Positions 17,118-25,553 of a stretch of DNA of 64,000 bases are shown here, in pieces. Made by a program: the position numbers and the translations under genes. Source of the DNA: an uncultured Marvinbryantia sp. Lineage in GTDB: Bacteria > Bacillota > Clostridia > Lachnospirales > Lachnospiraceae. The notes beneath the pieces are model-generated. The model saw nothing but the letters and a program-made list of their open reading frames with translations, did no database searches and was not told the origin of the DNA. The stretch covers positions 10,728-74,727 of the forward strand of contig CAKRRF010000008.1 in NCBI GenBank assembly GCA_934394985.1, in the 5' to 3' direction. Numbering within the stretch: position 1 is the stretch's first letter; every line of letters begins with the position of its first letter.

Positions 17118-17927
17118 ATGAGAAATTATCCATCAGAACAAGAAGCAAAAGAATTAATTTGTGCGATTGGGGAAAAAATGTATGATCATCAGTTTGTATC
17201 AGCAAATGATGGGAATATTACAATTCGTGTGGGAGAAAATGAAATTATTGCTACACCTACAGGAGTTTCTAAAGGGGATTTACGGCCGGATATGTTATTA
17301 AAAACAGATTTGAATGGAAATATTTTAGAAGGAACATGGAAACCAACATCTGAGTTGCCAATGCATTTAAGAATCTATAAAGAAAATGATGAAGTTATGT
17401 CAACAGCGCATGCACATCCGTGTTTCCTTAATGTATTTGCTAACATGGGATTAGAACTAGATCTTTCTATTACACCAGCAACGGCGGCGATATCTGGAAG
17501 AATTCCGGTTGCACCATATAGAAATCCAGGTTCTTCAGAATTAGCTGATTCGGTTGCACCGTATGTAAAAGATTATAATGTTGTGCTTTTGGCTAATCAT
17601 GGTCCGATTGCATGGGGAAAAACACCTATTGAAGCATGGTTTACGTTAGAAGACGCTGAGGCTTATGCAAAGATGGCTTTGATACATAAATTTATTGTTG
17701 GGGGATATCGACCGATAACTCGGGGACAGATAGAATGCCTTGCGCAAACACATGACCTAGTTATTAATCCTAAAAGATTAGTGAATGCACCAGAAGAAAG
17801 TTCGAATGGGAATCCAGCAGAATCTCTTGATGCTTATGACGGAATTTCAATACGACTTTCGGATGATACTATTGACAAACTTGTAGATAAAATTACTGAG
17901 AAACTTTGCCGAGACAGTATGAGGTGA
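17118..17927 (+). CDS. Class II aldolase (fuculose/rhamnulose-1-phosphate aldolase family)
   Basis: 269-residue zinc-dependent aldolase of the AraD/FucA family. Conserved elements: SANDGNITIRVG (glycine-rich phosphate site, about 25-36), IIATPTGVSKGDL, catalytic Glu in PTSELPMHLRIY (about 78), zinc ligands in TAHAHP (about 97-99) and the third His in LLANHGPIAWG (about 160). Expected reaction: cleavage of a 6-deoxyketose 1-phosphate to DHAP and lactaldehyde. It is closer in pattern to FucA, but longer (215 versus 269) and paired with a RhaB-like kinase. Lactaldehyde would then be reduced by the FucO encoded 5 kb downstream. RBS AAGGAG precedes the ATG at 17118. Confidence 0.88.
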   Translation: MRNYPSEQEAKELICAIGEKMYDHQFVSANDGNITIRVGENEIIATPTGVSKGDLRPDMLLKTDLNGNILEGTWKPTSELPMHLRIYKENDEVMSTAHAHPCFLNVFANMGLELDLSITPATAAISGRIPVAPYRNPGSSELADSVAPYVKDYNVVLLANHGPIAWGKTPIEAWFTLEDAEAYAKMALIHKFIVGGYRPITRGQIECLAQTHDLVINPKRLVNAPEESSNGNPAESLDAYDGISIRLSDDTIDKLVDKITEKLCRDSMR

Positions 17928-17932
17928 AATTG

Positions 17933-19420
17933 ATGGGAAAACATCTTGCAGTGGATATAGGTTCTGAAAGTGGACGTATTTCAGTTGGATATTTAAAAAA
18001 TGGAAAACTTATAATAGAAGAACTTCATCGATTTAAAACACAATTTATGCAAGCGCATAGAAAAAGTGTTCGAAATATTTATAGATATCATGAAGAGATT
18101 ATAATCGGATTAAAAAAATATGTAGAAAAATATGGAGACACTTTAGACAGTATCGGCGTAGATAGCTGGGGCGGTGACTTCGTTTTACTTGATCGAAAAG
18201 GGAATATATGCAAATTACCGGAGTCTTATAGAGCAACTTCTGCGGCATCGGATGTTTCGGAAATTATCGAAAAAGAATATGGATTAAAAAAAATTTATGA
18301 GCATACAGGAAATCAGGCCATGCCAACGGATACTTTGAGTCAGATGCTTCGTATGATTAGGGATAACGATCCATCAATGGATGATCCACATGCAATTCTC
18401 TTTATGGGCGATGTATATCATTACCTTTTGGGGGCAGAGATTTGCTGTGAACATTCACTTGCAGGGTATTCCAGATTTTATAATAATAATATAGATTGTT
18501 GGGATGAGTCCATTATGAAAGGATTACAAATTCCACTTTCTATTTGCACTAAAGTTGTGTGTGCCGGAGATACAATCGGTCAAATTGATCCAGTAATTCA
18601 AAAAAATGTAGGATTAAAAAAAAGCGTGAACATCATTACACCATGCACACATGATACATCCTGTGCAGCTCTTGCGATACCCGATATGGGAACTGATTGG
18701 ATGTTTATAAGTAGTGGAACCTGGTCTTTAATGGGAATGGAAACAGATTATCCGATTATAAATGAAATATCTTATAAATATAATTTCTCTAATTCATCAA
18801 TGCCATTAAAAACAAATATGTTTAAGAAAAACATTCAGGGTATGTGGATTATACAACAATGCCGTGAAGCCTGGGGAAATCAAATTTCATATGAAGAAAT
18901 AGTATCTGAGGCGGCTAAAGTGGAAGAAAATCATTTATACATAGATGTTGATAGAGAAGAATTTTATGCTCCTGGAAATATGCCAATGGCAATTGTTAAT
19001 GCTGTAAAAAGAGATTTTCATGAGGAAATTGATTGGAAAAATGTTGGTGTCATTGCAAGAATTTGCTTTGAAAGCCTCGCATTGAAATATCGGTATTTTT
19101 ATGATAAACTAATACAAGCAGCAGATAAAAAAATATCAAAAATTTATATCATTGGTGGGGGGAGTAACAATCAACTTGTAAACCAGTATACTGCTAATGT
19201 AATAGGACTTCAGGTATATACTGGAGTTACAGAGGGGAGTAATGTAGGAAATCTATTACTTCAGTTATATGGTTCTGGAGAACTTAGCAGTAAGCAAGAA
19301 ATGCGTCAATGTGTGTGTGATACCTTCTCAAAGTATAATTATAGCCCTCAGAATGTACAGATGTGGAATGAAAAATATCGTTTTTTCGAGAATGAAATTT
19401 CTCATGAAGCACAATGGTAA
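17933..19420 (+). CDS. rhaB: Rhamnulokinase-like FGGY sugar kinase
   Basis: 495 residues, the FGGY family size. It begins HLAVDIGSESGRISVGYL, where RhaB has VDLGASSGR. SIGVDSWGGDFVLLDRKGN (about 73-91) carries the catalytic Asp region, and SSGTWSLMGMETDYP (about 261-275) and NIQGMWIIQQCREAWG (about 298-313) are diagnostic for rhamnulokinases, with the ATP-site glycine run IIGGGSNN (about 405-412). Role: ATP-dependent phosphorylation of L-rhamnulose or a related ketose at O-1. Start at 17933 is preferred (GAGGTG six bases upstream); an upstream TTG at 17906 overlaps the aldolase gene. No sugar isomerase is encoded nearby. Confidence 0.83.
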   Translation: MGKHLAVDIGSESGRISVGYLKNGKLIIEELHRFKTQFMQAHRKSVRNIYRYHEEIIIGLKKYVEKYGDTLDSIGVDSWGGDFVLLDRKGNICKLPESYRATSAASDVSEIIEKEYGLKKIYEHTGNQAMPTDTLSQMLRMIRDNDPSMDDPHAILFMGDVYHYLLGAEICCEHSLAGYSRFYNNNIDCWDESIMKGLQIPLSICTKVVCAGDTIGQIDPVIQKNVGLKKSVNIITPCTHDTSCAALAIPDMGTDWMFISSGTWSLMGMETDYPIINEISYKYNFSNSSMPLKTNMFKKNIQGMWIIQQCREAWGNQISYEEIVSEAAKVEENHLYIDVDREEFYAPGNMPMAIVNAVKRDFHEEIDWKNVGVIARICFESLALKYRYFYDKLIQAADKKISKIYIIGGGSNNQLVNQYTANVIGLQVYTGVTEGSNVGNLLLQLYGSGELSSKQEMRQCVCDTFSKYNYSPQNVQMWNEKYRFFENEISHEAQW

Positions 19421-19425
19421 AATAG

Positions 19426-19463
19426 ACCCCTGTTAGTTGACCTCTCAGCTGACGGGGGTTTTT
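19426..19463 (+). terminator. Intrinsic terminator of the 6-deoxyhexose operon
   Basis: The arms 19426-19440 and 19445-19459 pair along 15 positions including G-U pairs, with a CCTC loop and a T-run. It separates the metabolic genes from the regulator pair. Confidence 0.85.
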
Positions 19464-19500
19464 GTCATAAAAACAGAATAAAAGAAATGTGGGTGTGGAA

Positions 19501-21057
19501 ATGAAATTATTGATTGCAGATGATGAAGAATTCAGTAGAACCTGTATATCGGAAATGTTGGACTGGAATTCATATGGAATTACAGTGGTTGCGACGGCAG
19601 AGAATGGTTTGGATGCGTGGGAAAAGGTGAAAAAGTATAAGCCAGATATTGTCATTACAGACATTAAAATGCCTCAAATAAGTGGTTTGGATCTTTTGAC
19701 CAAAATCCAGGAAAATCATCTTGAAATAGATACAATCATGATAAGTGGATTTGATGAATTTGCTTTTGCACAAAAGGCATTAAATTTAGGGGCAAAAAAT
19801 TATTTATTGAAGCCTGTTAACCCGGCTGAATTGCTCAATTCAGTAATAACACTTCAGGATCAGAAGAATCAAGAAAGAAGAAACAAATTCGATGGAGATA
19901 AAGAAGGAAATCTCCGAAATATGATTTATTTATTTTATACACCTGAAGAATTGGATGAAATTCATGATCAGATGTTAGAATGTTGGGATTATTTTCAAGC
20001 TGTTCTTTTACTTCAAATGGACAATATAAGTGATGCTTTATATATTGGGGAAACCAATATTTATAAAATATTACTACAAGAAATTGATCTTTTTTGTCAT
20101 GATACAGGAAGCTATCTATTAGAAAAGAGCCCTCATAATATGCTTTTTTATGTTCTGGCTAAAAGTACTGAGGAAATAGAAGAAAAAATTTCATTTTTAT
20201 TGGATACAATTCAAACAGTATTACAAAATGTTACATATGATGATTATACAGTTGGTGTAAGCAAAATAAATCATGGGATTGAAGAATCAGCAAAATCTTA
20301 TTTGGAAGCAAGACGAGCTGCTAATATGAAATACGTGTGTGGAAATGGCAATATTTATTATGCAGCAGAGGAGAAAACAGACTCCAGAATAGAAGAATCT
20401 GATTGTATAGATTTGATAAGAGAAATTGTTGAAAATACAGTATATTTTAAAGAGGAAGAAGTTGATCTATTATTAGATCGGCTTATGAGCCAAAAACGAT
20501 TCTCTGGTATAGAGGAATTAAGACAAAATGTATATATGATAGTTACGGGGATTATTCGTAGCGAAGCGTTGGTTAATATTGATATTAACTCTCTTTATCC
20601 GGACACAAGTCTCATTATTATCTCAATTTGTAATTGTGGTGATCCATTTGAAATGCATCGAAAAATGAAGGCGTTTTTACACACGATAGGGAGAAAACTA
20701 AATGAAATAAAAATAAAAAAGCCAAATCAAATTATTGAACGAATAAAAAGATACATTGAAGAAAATTATCAAATTCCGGAGATGCGGTTATCTTTAATTG
20801 CTGAAAAATTCAATTTTAGTCCTGCGTATCTTTCTGCGTTATTCAAAAACAGCTGTAATCAGAATATTACAGATTATATAAATGCTGTTAGAATTGAAGT
20901 GGCTTGTAGATATTTGATACAAAATGAGTATAAAATTTCTCATATTTCAGAACTTGTTGGTTATGCGAATGTGACATATTTTTACAAAGTGTTTAAGAAC
21001 TTGAAAGGTTGTTCACCAAGAGATTATTTAGGTAAATACTGGGAAGGTGAAACATGA
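19501..21057 (+). CDS. YesN-type response regulator with AraC DNA-binding domain
   Basis: 518 residues. The N-terminal receiver domain (about 1-120) has the acidic pair in LLIADDEEFSR, phospho-acceptor Asp in PDIVITDIKMP (about 55) and Lys in NYLLKPV (about 105). A middle linker is followed by two AraC-type helix-turn-helix motifs (about 415-515), with MRLSLIAEKFNFSPAYLSALFKN and KISHISELVGYANVTYFYKVFKNLKGCSPRDY. ATG 19501 is preferred to GTG 19489. Its stop overlaps the start of the sensor kinase gene (ATGA). It probably activates the upstream sugar operon. Confidence 0.92.
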   Translation: MKLLIADDEEFSRTCISEMLDWNSYGITVVATAENGLDAWEKVKKYKPDIVITDIKMPQISGLDLLTKIQENHLEIDTIMISGFDEFAFAQKALNLGAKNYLLKPVNPAELLNSVITLQDQKNQERRNKFDGDKEGNLRNMIYLFYTPEELDEIHDQMLECWDYFQAVLLLQMDNISDALYIGETNIYKILLQEIDLFCHDTGSYLLEKSPHNMLFYVLAKSTEEIEEKISFLLDTIQTVLQNVTYDDYTVGVSKINHGIEESAKSYLEARRAANMKYVCGNGNIYYAAEEKTDSRIEESDCIDLIREIVENTVYFKEEEVDLLLDRLMSQKRFSGIEELRQNVYMIVTGIIRSEALVNIDINSLYPDTSLIIISICNCGDPFEMHRKMKAFLHTIGRKLNEIKIKKPNQIIERIKRYIEENYQIPEMRLSLIAEKFNFSPAYLSALFKNSCNQNITDYINAVRIEVACRYLIQNEYKISHISELVGYANVTYFYKVFKNLKGCSPRDYLGKYWEGET

Positions 21058-22766
21058 AAAAGTTATATGAAATAATCTTTAAAAAATTTGCCATGATTTC
21101 TATATTATTAGTGCTTTTAACAGATAGTATTTTTCTTTGCTATTTTATAAGTAGTACTATTCGAAATGCACAAACCACATTAGATGCAGCTGTAAACTAT
21201 AGTAGAAATGTTTTGGAAAGGGTATTAGATGAAACGGAACAGCTGAATACCCTTGTGCAAAAGAGTTCTAATGTGCAGATTGCTATACGAGAAATTCCAA
21301 GCAGCAAAAATGCAATCTACTCTCAGAAATTGGAAATAAACGGGTATTTATATACACTCCAGGAGAATAATACGGTATATGTAGAGGCTTTTTATATTCT
21401 TCTTGATGATGGGAGACAATTCAAATCTACGAATTTCCCGTTGCGTTATGGTAGTGCTAGAGATATTCCAGAATATGATATGCTTCGATCATTTACAACA
21501 GAAACGTGGTTATCAACATATTCTCAATCGATGTTAGCTAATAATTATCGTGAAGGATATGTTGCTGCTATTTATCCATTATATAATGTTAAGACTGGAA
21601 AATCGTCAGGTGTAATTGTAGAAGAGATTAGAACAGAAAAGATTGCTGGTGAACTTTTAGCGGCGTGCTATTTGGAAGACGTTGATGTAATGCTTACAGA
21701 TAAAAATGGTGAAATACTTCTTTCTGTTGGAGAAAGTAATAAAAATAAATCTTGGTTAGTTAAAAATAGTATGCAATTGGAAAATGGATGGACATTGACA
21801 TTTTCGTGTGAAGTTTGGAATTTAGTTGGAAATATTTTGCTTACAGCCATTTTTATGGGGCTGATTTTATCAATTGTTATTATTGTTTTTTCATTAATGC
21901 TTAGTAGAAGAATCGCATCAGACATTTCGAAACCTATTAATCGATTGTTATATATTATGGAATGTCAAGATCCTCTAAATGTAAATGGAAAAAATGACTT
22001 AATAGTTCAAACAGATATCTATGAAGTGGATAGGCTGTTTAGGAAATTTAGTCAGATGATGGATAATTTAAAAGAGTTGTTTACAGAATTGGAAAAAAAA
22101 CAGCAGGCTGTAAGAAAATCCGAGTATGCTGCATTGCAAGCACAGATTAATCCGCATTTTCTTTATAATACATTAGATAATATTACGTGGCGCATTTATG
22201 CGGGAGATAAGCAAGAAGCCATTGATGAAGTAATGAGTTTGAGTCGTTTCTTCCGTATTTCATTAAGTCGTGGAGCCGATATGATTTCTATAAAAGATGA
22301 ATTGGAACATGTGCAATTATATTTGAAAATTCAAAAGAAACGATATGGAAAAAGATTTGATTTTGAAATAAAATCTTTCATGAGAAGTTCGGATATGGAA
22401 CGTTTTTTTGTACCTAAATTAATACTGCAACCTTTGGCTGAAAATTGTATATATCATGGATTTGAAAAATTTAACGAAGGCGGTAAAATATACGTCACTG
22501 TTGATTGGAAGGAAAATATAATATTTTCTGTAATAGACAATGGATCAGGTATTGACAGAGACAGACTTATGGAAATTAATAATCAACTAGAGAAGCCAGA
22601 GATGACGGAGAAACAAGAGTCGAAAAAGGGATATGGTATTTTTAATATAAATTCTAGAATAAAAAATGTATTTGATGCCAGATATGGATTACATTTGGAA
22701 AGTGATAATTTAGCTCATTACACATTGGCTGAAATCATTCTTCCACCTACAACACATGAGGCGTAA
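21054..22766 (+). CDS. YesM-type sensor histidine kinase
   Basis: 570 residues: membrane helix (about 12-32), extracytoplasmic sensor domain (about 35-255), second helix (about 258-282), HAMP linker, then the His_kinase/HATPase module. LQAQINPHFLYNTLDNI (about 361-377) holds the phospho-acceptor His, PKLILQPLAENCIYHG the N box, and VIDNGSGID plus GYGIFNINSRIKNVF the ATP lid motifs. It is translationally coupled to the response regulator. It probably senses an extracellular sugar or a binding protein loaded with it. Confidence 0.92.
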   Translation: MKKLYEIIFKKFAMISILLVLLTDSIFLCYFISSTIRNAQTTLDAAVNYSRNVLERVLDETEQLNTLVQKSSNVQIAIREIPSSKNAIYSQKLEINGYLYTLQENNTVYVEAFYILLDDGRQFKSTNFPLRYGSARDIPEYDMLRSFTTETWLSTYSQSMLANNYREGYVAAIYPLYNVKTGKSSGVIVEEIRTEKIAGELLAACYLEDVDVMLTDKNGEILLSVGESNKNKSWLVKNSMQLENGWTLTFSCEVWNLVGNILLTAIFMGLILSIVIIVFSLMLSRRIASDISKPINRLLYIMECQDPLNVNGKNDLIVQTDIYEVDRLFRKFSQMMDNLKELFTELEKKQQAVRKSEYAALQAQINPHFLYNTLDNITWRIYAGDKQEAIDEVMSLSRFFRISLSRGADMISIKDELEHVQLYLKIQKKRYGKRFDFEIKSFMRSSDMERFFVPKLILQPLAENCIYHGFEKFNEGGKIYVTVDWKENIIFSVIDNGSGIDRDRLMEINNQLEKPEMTEKQESKKGYGIFNINSRIKNVFDARYGLHLESDNLAHYTLAEIILPPTTHEA

Positions 22767-22841
22767 GAGTTATGTAGTATTTAGGAAAAGAGTGACACTT
22801 TGTTATTTTTGTAACTTTCTTTTTTATCACTATTTTGTTAA

Positions 22842-22847
22842 TATAAT
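22842..22847 (+). promoter_or_regulatory. Putative -10 box of fucO
   Basis: TATAAT in the AT-rich gap before fucO. No good -35 is visible at the expected distance, which suggests a dependent promoter or read-through. Confidence 0.35.
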
Positions 22848-22891
22848 AACAAATAAAAGACATGAATATACGGAAAGGATGAGAAACGATT

Positions 22892-24037
22892 ATGGCAAAC
22901 AGAATCAATTTGAATGGAACATCTTATCATGGAGCGGGAGCAATCGCAGAAATCGCAAATGAAGCAAAGGCACGTGGATATAAAAAAGCATTTGTATGCT
23001 CTGATCCAGATCTGATCAAATTTCAGGTAACCAGCAAAGTAACCGATATCCTGGAACAGAATGGACTGGCATATGAGATTTACTCAGATATTAAAGCAAA
23101 CCCGACTATTCAGAATGTACAGAATGGTGTAGCAGCATTTAAAAAGTCCGAAGCAGATTATATCATTGCAATCGGCGGTGGATCTTCCATGGATACTGCA
23201 AAGGCAATCGGTATCATCATCGCCAATCCGGAGTTTGAAGATGTGAGAAGTCTGGAAGGAACCGCTGCAACGAAAAACCCTTGTGTTCCAATTATTGCAG
23301 TACCGACCACAGCCGGAACAGCCGCTGAGGTAACAATCAACTATGTTATTACAGATGTAGAAAGAAAACGTAAATTCGTATGTGTAGACCCACATGATAT
23401 GCCGATTATTGCCGTAGTAGATCCGGAAATGATGTCTTCTATGCCAAAGGGACTGACAGCTTCTACCGGTATGGATGCTCTGACACATGCCATTGAGGGA
23501 TATACCACAAAAGCAGCATGGGAAATGACAGATATGTTCCATCTGAAAGCAATCGAGCTGATCTCAAAATCTCTTCGTGGTGCGGTGGATAATACAAAAG
23601 AAGGCCGTGAAGGAATGGCACTTGGCCAGTACATTGCCGGTATGGGATTCTCCAATGTAGGTCTTGGAATTGCACATTCCATGGCTCATACACTGGGGGC
23701 TGTATACGATACACCACATGGCGTTGCCTGCGCTATGATGCTTCCGATCGTAATGGAATACAATCAGGAATGCACCGGTGAAAAATATCGTGAAATCGCA
23801 AGAGCGATGGGTGTTAAAGATGTAGATTCCATGACACAGGAAGCATACAGAAAAGCAGCTATTGACGCAGTAAAGAAATTGTCAGAAGATGTAGGAATTC
23901 CTACCAAACTGGAAGCCATCAAAGAAGAAGATCTGCAGTTCCTGGCAGAATCAGCATATGCAGATGCCTGTGCACCAGGCAATCCAAAAGATGCCAGTGT
24001 TGAAGATCTGAAAGAACTGTTCAGAAAGATTATGTAA
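22892..24037 (+). CDS. fucO: Lactaldehyde:1,2-propanediol oxidoreductase
   Basis: 381-residue iron-dependent group III alcohol dehydrogenase that closely follows the E. coli FucO pattern along its length. It has NAD site AIGGGSSMDTAKAIG (about 90-104), NPEFEDVRSLEG, TTAGTAAEVTINYVITD (about 137-153) and KFVCVDPHDMP. Metal ligands are in MDALTHAIEGYTT (Asp about 193, His 197) and the His pair around AHSMAHTLGAVYDTPHG (about 260-276). It reduces lactaldehyde made by the aldolase to propane-1,2-diol with NADH. Good RBS GAAAGGATG. Base composition returns here to the window average, unlike the AT-rich genes just upstream. Confidence 0.92.
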   Translation: MANRINLNGTSYHGAGAIAEIANEAKARGYKKAFVCSDPDLIKFQVTSKVTDILEQNGLAYEIYSDIKANPTIQNVQNGVAAFKKSEADYIIAIGGGSSMDTAKAIGIIIANPEFEDVRSLEGTAATKNPCVPIIAVPTTAGTAAEVTINYVITDVERKRKFVCVDPHDMPIIAVVDPEMMSSMPKGLTASTGMDALTHAIEGYTTKAAWEMTDMFHLKAIELISKSLRGAVDNTKEGREGMALGQYIAGMGFSNVGLGIAHSMAHTLGAVYDTPHGVACAMMLPIVMEYNQECTGEKYREIARAMGVKDVDSMTQEAYRKAAIDAVKKLSEDVGIPTKLEAIKEEDLQFLAESAYADACAPGNPKDASVEDLKELFRKIM

Positions 24038-24051
24038 ATAAATGATGTTAT

Positions 24052-24089
24052 AAAAATCCGTTGGTACTTTAAAGTGCCAGCGGATTTTT
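24052..24089. terminator. Terminator between fucO and the convergent GH28 gene
   Basis: AAAAATCCG..GGTACTTT (24052-24070) pairs with AAAGTGCC..CGGATTTTT (24071-24089). A-rich 5' and T-rich 3' sides make it able to work in both directions. Confidence 0.85.
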
Positions 24090-24100
24090 GCTTAAGAAGT

Positions 24101-25420
24101 TTATTCATTGACAACTGCATTTTCAAAGCAGATATCGCGATCAACCCATTCTTGCATTTCTTCCTGTACGGTAACTTTTATATTTCGAACAGTTACATCT
24201 TTGGCATTTTTTACATAGATTCCGTGAATCTTACCTTCCTGGAAAGAAGGACCGCTGCATGGACGGAAATCGTAGCCTTTGATAGGATATTTTGAATTTT
24301 TTTCCAGTGTCAGACGAATGTTGTCCAGAGTAAGATCCTCGATCGGAGAGGAATCTTTTCCGGCAATATAAATACTGCCTTCTCCGGTGCAGCGTAAATT
24401 GGTAAGAGAGAGCCCGCGGATTTTACCAGATGGAATATCGTCTCTTCGGTTGATGGTGGTAATATTAACAGGCTCGGCACATCCCCACCAGCATTCTGAC
24501 GAATTCCTGGTCTGGATCATACAATTCGAAATAAGAACATTTTCGATATTGCCCTGATCTCTCAGCTGGAAAGAAATTCCGCGATTGGTGTCATAAATAC
24601 TGCATCCTGTGACTACAATATTACGAAAATCGTTGACACTTTCTGTTCCGATTTTGATGGCAGCACTGGTAGAAGCAAGTGTACAGTTGCTGATCAGAAT
24701 ATCTTCACAGTCACCATACTGGCTGTTTGCTTCCGTTGTTTTCAACACGATACAGTCATCAGCAGCTTCAATATGGCAGTTTGTAATACGAACATGTTTG
24801 CAGTGGTCAGGGTCAATTCCATCACAGTTTGCCATCATGCGATTGTTCAGAATACGAACACCATGGATGTCTACTTCTTCACAGCCCACCAGATGAGTTG
24901 TCCAGAAACCGCTTTTCCGGATCGTTACATTCTGGATGGTCAGATGGGTACAATGTTCCATCAGAATCAAAGGAATACGAGGATAGAATGCACCATCGAT
25001 CTGATCTTCACGGATTTCGCCGTAATAGATTTCTTCTGAGCCGTCGATGATACCGCCACCGCTGATACGCACATCGTCACTGTCTTTGGAATAGATAAAG
25101 TATTGGCGCGGTTTTCCATCATATTCGCAATTGATAAAAGTCGGAACTTCTAGCATATGATTATGACCTTGTTTGGCGAGATCACTGATATAGTCATAAT
25201 CCTGTAAATTTTCGCTTGCTTTTAAAATTGCACCGGTTTCTACGACCAGTTCTACATGGCTTTTTAAAACAATTGAGCCAGACAGATAAGTATGACCGCC
25301 GTCAAGTACGACCAGTCCCCCACCCTGTTCATGACACAGGTCAATTGCTTTTTGGATGATATGGGCATCGTTTGTTTTTCCGTCTCCGGCTGCACCCATT
25401 TCAATAATATGATAACTCAT
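24101..25420 (-). CDS. Glycoside hydrolase family 28-like (polygalacturonase fold) enzyme
   Basis: 439 residues, right-handed parallel beta-helix of the pectin-lyase superfamily. It starts YHIIEMGAAGDGKTNDAHIIQKAI, the standard opening of GH28 proteins. The active-site strip contains NCDGIDPDHC (Asn/Asp pair) and AADDCIVLKT (Asp pair), matching the catalytic Asp cluster, but the GHG motif is replaced around SAAIKIGTES. No signal peptide is present, so the enzyme would act in the cytoplasm on imported oligosaccharides, for example unsaturated or rhamnosyl galacturonides. A good RBS (GGAGGT) precedes the start. Its neighbours, a rhamnose-type locus and an oligosaccharide importer, support a pectin role. 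Confidence 0.82.
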   Translation of the reverse strand: MSYHIIEMGAAGDGKTNDAHIIQKAIDLCHEQGGGLVVLDGGHTYLSGSIVLKSHVELVVETGAILKASENLQDYDYISDLAKQGHNHMLEVPTFINCEYDGKPRQYFIYSKDSDDVRISGGGIIDGSEEIYYGEIREDQIDGAFYPRIPLILMEHCTHLTIQNVTIRKSGFWTTHLVGCEEVDIHGVRILNNRMMANCDGIDPDHCKHVRITNCHIEAADDCIVLKTTEANSQYGDCEDILISNCTLASTSAAIKIGTESVNDFRNIVVTGCSIYDTNRGISFQLRDQGNIENVLISNCMIQTRNSSECWWGCAEPVNITTINRRDDIPSGKIRGLSLTNLRCTGEGSIYIAGKDSSPIEDLTLDNIRLTLEKNSKYPIKGYDFRPCSGPSFQEGKIHGIYVKNAKDVTVRNIKVTVQEEMQEWVDRDICFENAVVNE

Positions 25421-25553
25421 ATCGGTAACCTCCCTTGTTTTTATAAAAATAAAAGATATCTTTATTTTCTATTTTAGGAGGCTTTTCGTCAATGTGAAAA
25501 ACCGAGCAGATATGTCACTTTTCCGAGTATTCCAATATGTTGTTGAATAATCG

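Noticed and set aside
22756..22962. 68-codon open frame bridging the sensor kinase and fucO genes
   Set aside because: It overlaps both real genes, has no ribosome binding site of its own and no recognisable sequence.
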